This document shows positions 7,260-7,395 of a stretch of 7,395 bases of DNA, piece by piece. Each line of letters begins with the position of its first letter. Positions within the stretch are counted from its first letter, which is position 1. The stretch lies in NCBI GenBank assembly GCA_020860745.1, contig JAJBTR010000388.1:1-7395 (forward strand). Direction: 5' to 3'. A program made the position numbers and the translations under genes. This DNA comes from Lachnospiraceae bacterium (lineage in GTDB: Bacteria; Bacillota; Clostridia; Lachnospirales; Lachnospiraceae). Under the pieces are notes generated by a model. It was not told where the DNA came from. It did no database searches and saw only the letters and a program-made list of their open reading frames with translations.

Positions 7260-7289
7260 CACATACGGTTTGATTCGCTGCATTGTCAA
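7260..7289 (-). promoter_or_regulatory. Candidate gltB-gltD promoter
   Basis: The minus strand has a perfect TTGACA (7289-7284), an 18-nt spacer and TATGTG (7265-7260), which matches the first three bases of TATAAT. Transcription would begin near 7253, giving a leader of about 77 nt. The -35 is convincing and the -10 is poor, which could mean an activator-dependent promoter. GTTACA on the plus strand occurs twice (7237-7242 and 7256-7261, 19 bp apart), the second overlapping the -10, and TTTGA/TCAAA half-sites flank the -35 region. No clear GlnR/TnrA-type box was found. A promoter farther upstream, outside the window, is an alternative if the 7340-7370 terminator is an attenuator. Confidence 0.4.
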
Positions 7290-7339
7290 AGCAAAGCGGT
7301 TTTTCTTATCATGTCATCCAAATACAATATTATGGTAAG

Positions 7340-7370
7340 AAAAAAGACTATTCCCCTTCGGGAACAGTCT
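7340..7370 (-). terminator. Strong intrinsic terminator upstream of gltB (possible attenuator)
   Basis: On the minus strand AGACTGTTCCC (7370-7360) pairs with GGGAATAGTCT (7355-7345), an 11-bp stem with one G-U pair closed by a GAAG loop. It runs directly into six Ts (7345-7340). The plus strand has no comparable T-run, so it works toward gltB only. It ends 164 bp before the gltB start. It either ends a minus-strand gene lying beyond the right edge or is a leader attenuator for gltBD. A small AGTC/GACT hairpin (7379-7366) overlaps its 5' arm and would compete with it. Confidence 0.85.
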
Positions 7371-7379
7371 CCTTTGACT
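7366..7379 (-). promoter_or_regulatory. Possible ANTAR-type antiterminator hairpin (P2-like)
   Basis: The minus strand AGTC-AAAGGA-GACT forms a 4-bp stem with a hexaloop that has A at position 1 and G at position 4, the two conserved loop bases of ANTAR substrates. Its 3' strand is also the beginning of the terminator stem, so the two folds exclude each other, as in that class. The stem is short, and the companion P1 hairpin expected upstream would lie at or past the window edge. The role is inferred from geometry alone. Confidence 0.35.
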
Positions 7380-7395
7380 TGCTGAAAACCACTAT

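Noticed and set aside
7258..7284. A short minus-strand frame MQRIKPYV as a possible leader peptide for gltB
   Set aside because: It sits between the -35 and -10 of the candidate promoter, has no ribosome binding site, and contains no run of Glu or Gln codons that would suit attenuation.
7340..7395. T-box or glutamine riboswitch in the gltB leader
   Set aside because: No T-box TGGNACC-type sequence is visible before the terminator, and the window ends too soon to show any riboswitch core.
1..7395. Mobile elements, CRISPR arrays, tRNA or rRNA genes, phage or defence genes
   Set aside because: No transposase or integrase frames, no regularly spaced repeats, and no tRNA-like or rRNA-like stretches were found on either strand. 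Coding content is intact core metabolism.

Overview
The window looks like chromosomal DNA from a low-to-medium GC Gram-positive anaerobe of the Clostridia, most likely a Lachnospiraceae-type gut organism. This rests on strong AGGAGG-type ribosome binding sites, the character of the GltB and GltD proteins, and the style of the short acidic single-pass membrane protein. No marker gene fixes the genus, so the placement is an inference.

Layout from left to right: (1) 1-250, minus strand, the N-terminal part of a HAD-family (Cof-like) phosphatase that runs off the left edge. (2) 251-455, a divergent intergenic region with a 17-bp inverted repeat (16 of 17 matching) that could be an operator or a folded leader of the HAD mRNA. 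(3) 456-881, plus strand, a 141-residue membrane-anchored acidic protein of unknown function. (4) 882-1124, a convergent intergenic region with an imperfect 13-bp direct repeat, a 14-bp palindrome and a probable bidirectional terminator. (5) 7175-1125, minus strand, the gltB-gltD operon for the large and small subunits of NADPH-dependent glutamate synthase, complete and with all key motifs intact. (6) 7176-7395, the gltB upstream region, with a perfect TTGACA -35 hexamer, a small palindrome and, near the right edge, a strong intrinsic terminator reading toward gltB.

The main system is the GOGAT half of the GS/GOGAT ammonium-assimilation cycle. GltB releases ammonia from glutamine and passes it through an internal tunnel to 2-oxoglutarate. 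GltD takes electrons from NADPH through FAD and Fe-S clusters to the FMN of GltB. The two genes lie 15 nt apart and the gltD ribosome binding site overlaps the gltB stop codon, which fits coupled 1:1 synthesis.

Most of the window is ordinary core metabolism. The best lead is regulatory: the terminator upstream of gltB is preceded by, and partly overlaps, a small AGTC/GACT hairpin whose six-base loop has A at position 1 and G at position 4. This is the layout of substrates of ANTAR-family antiterminators. The first hairpin of such an element would lie beyond the window, so this remains a hypothesis.
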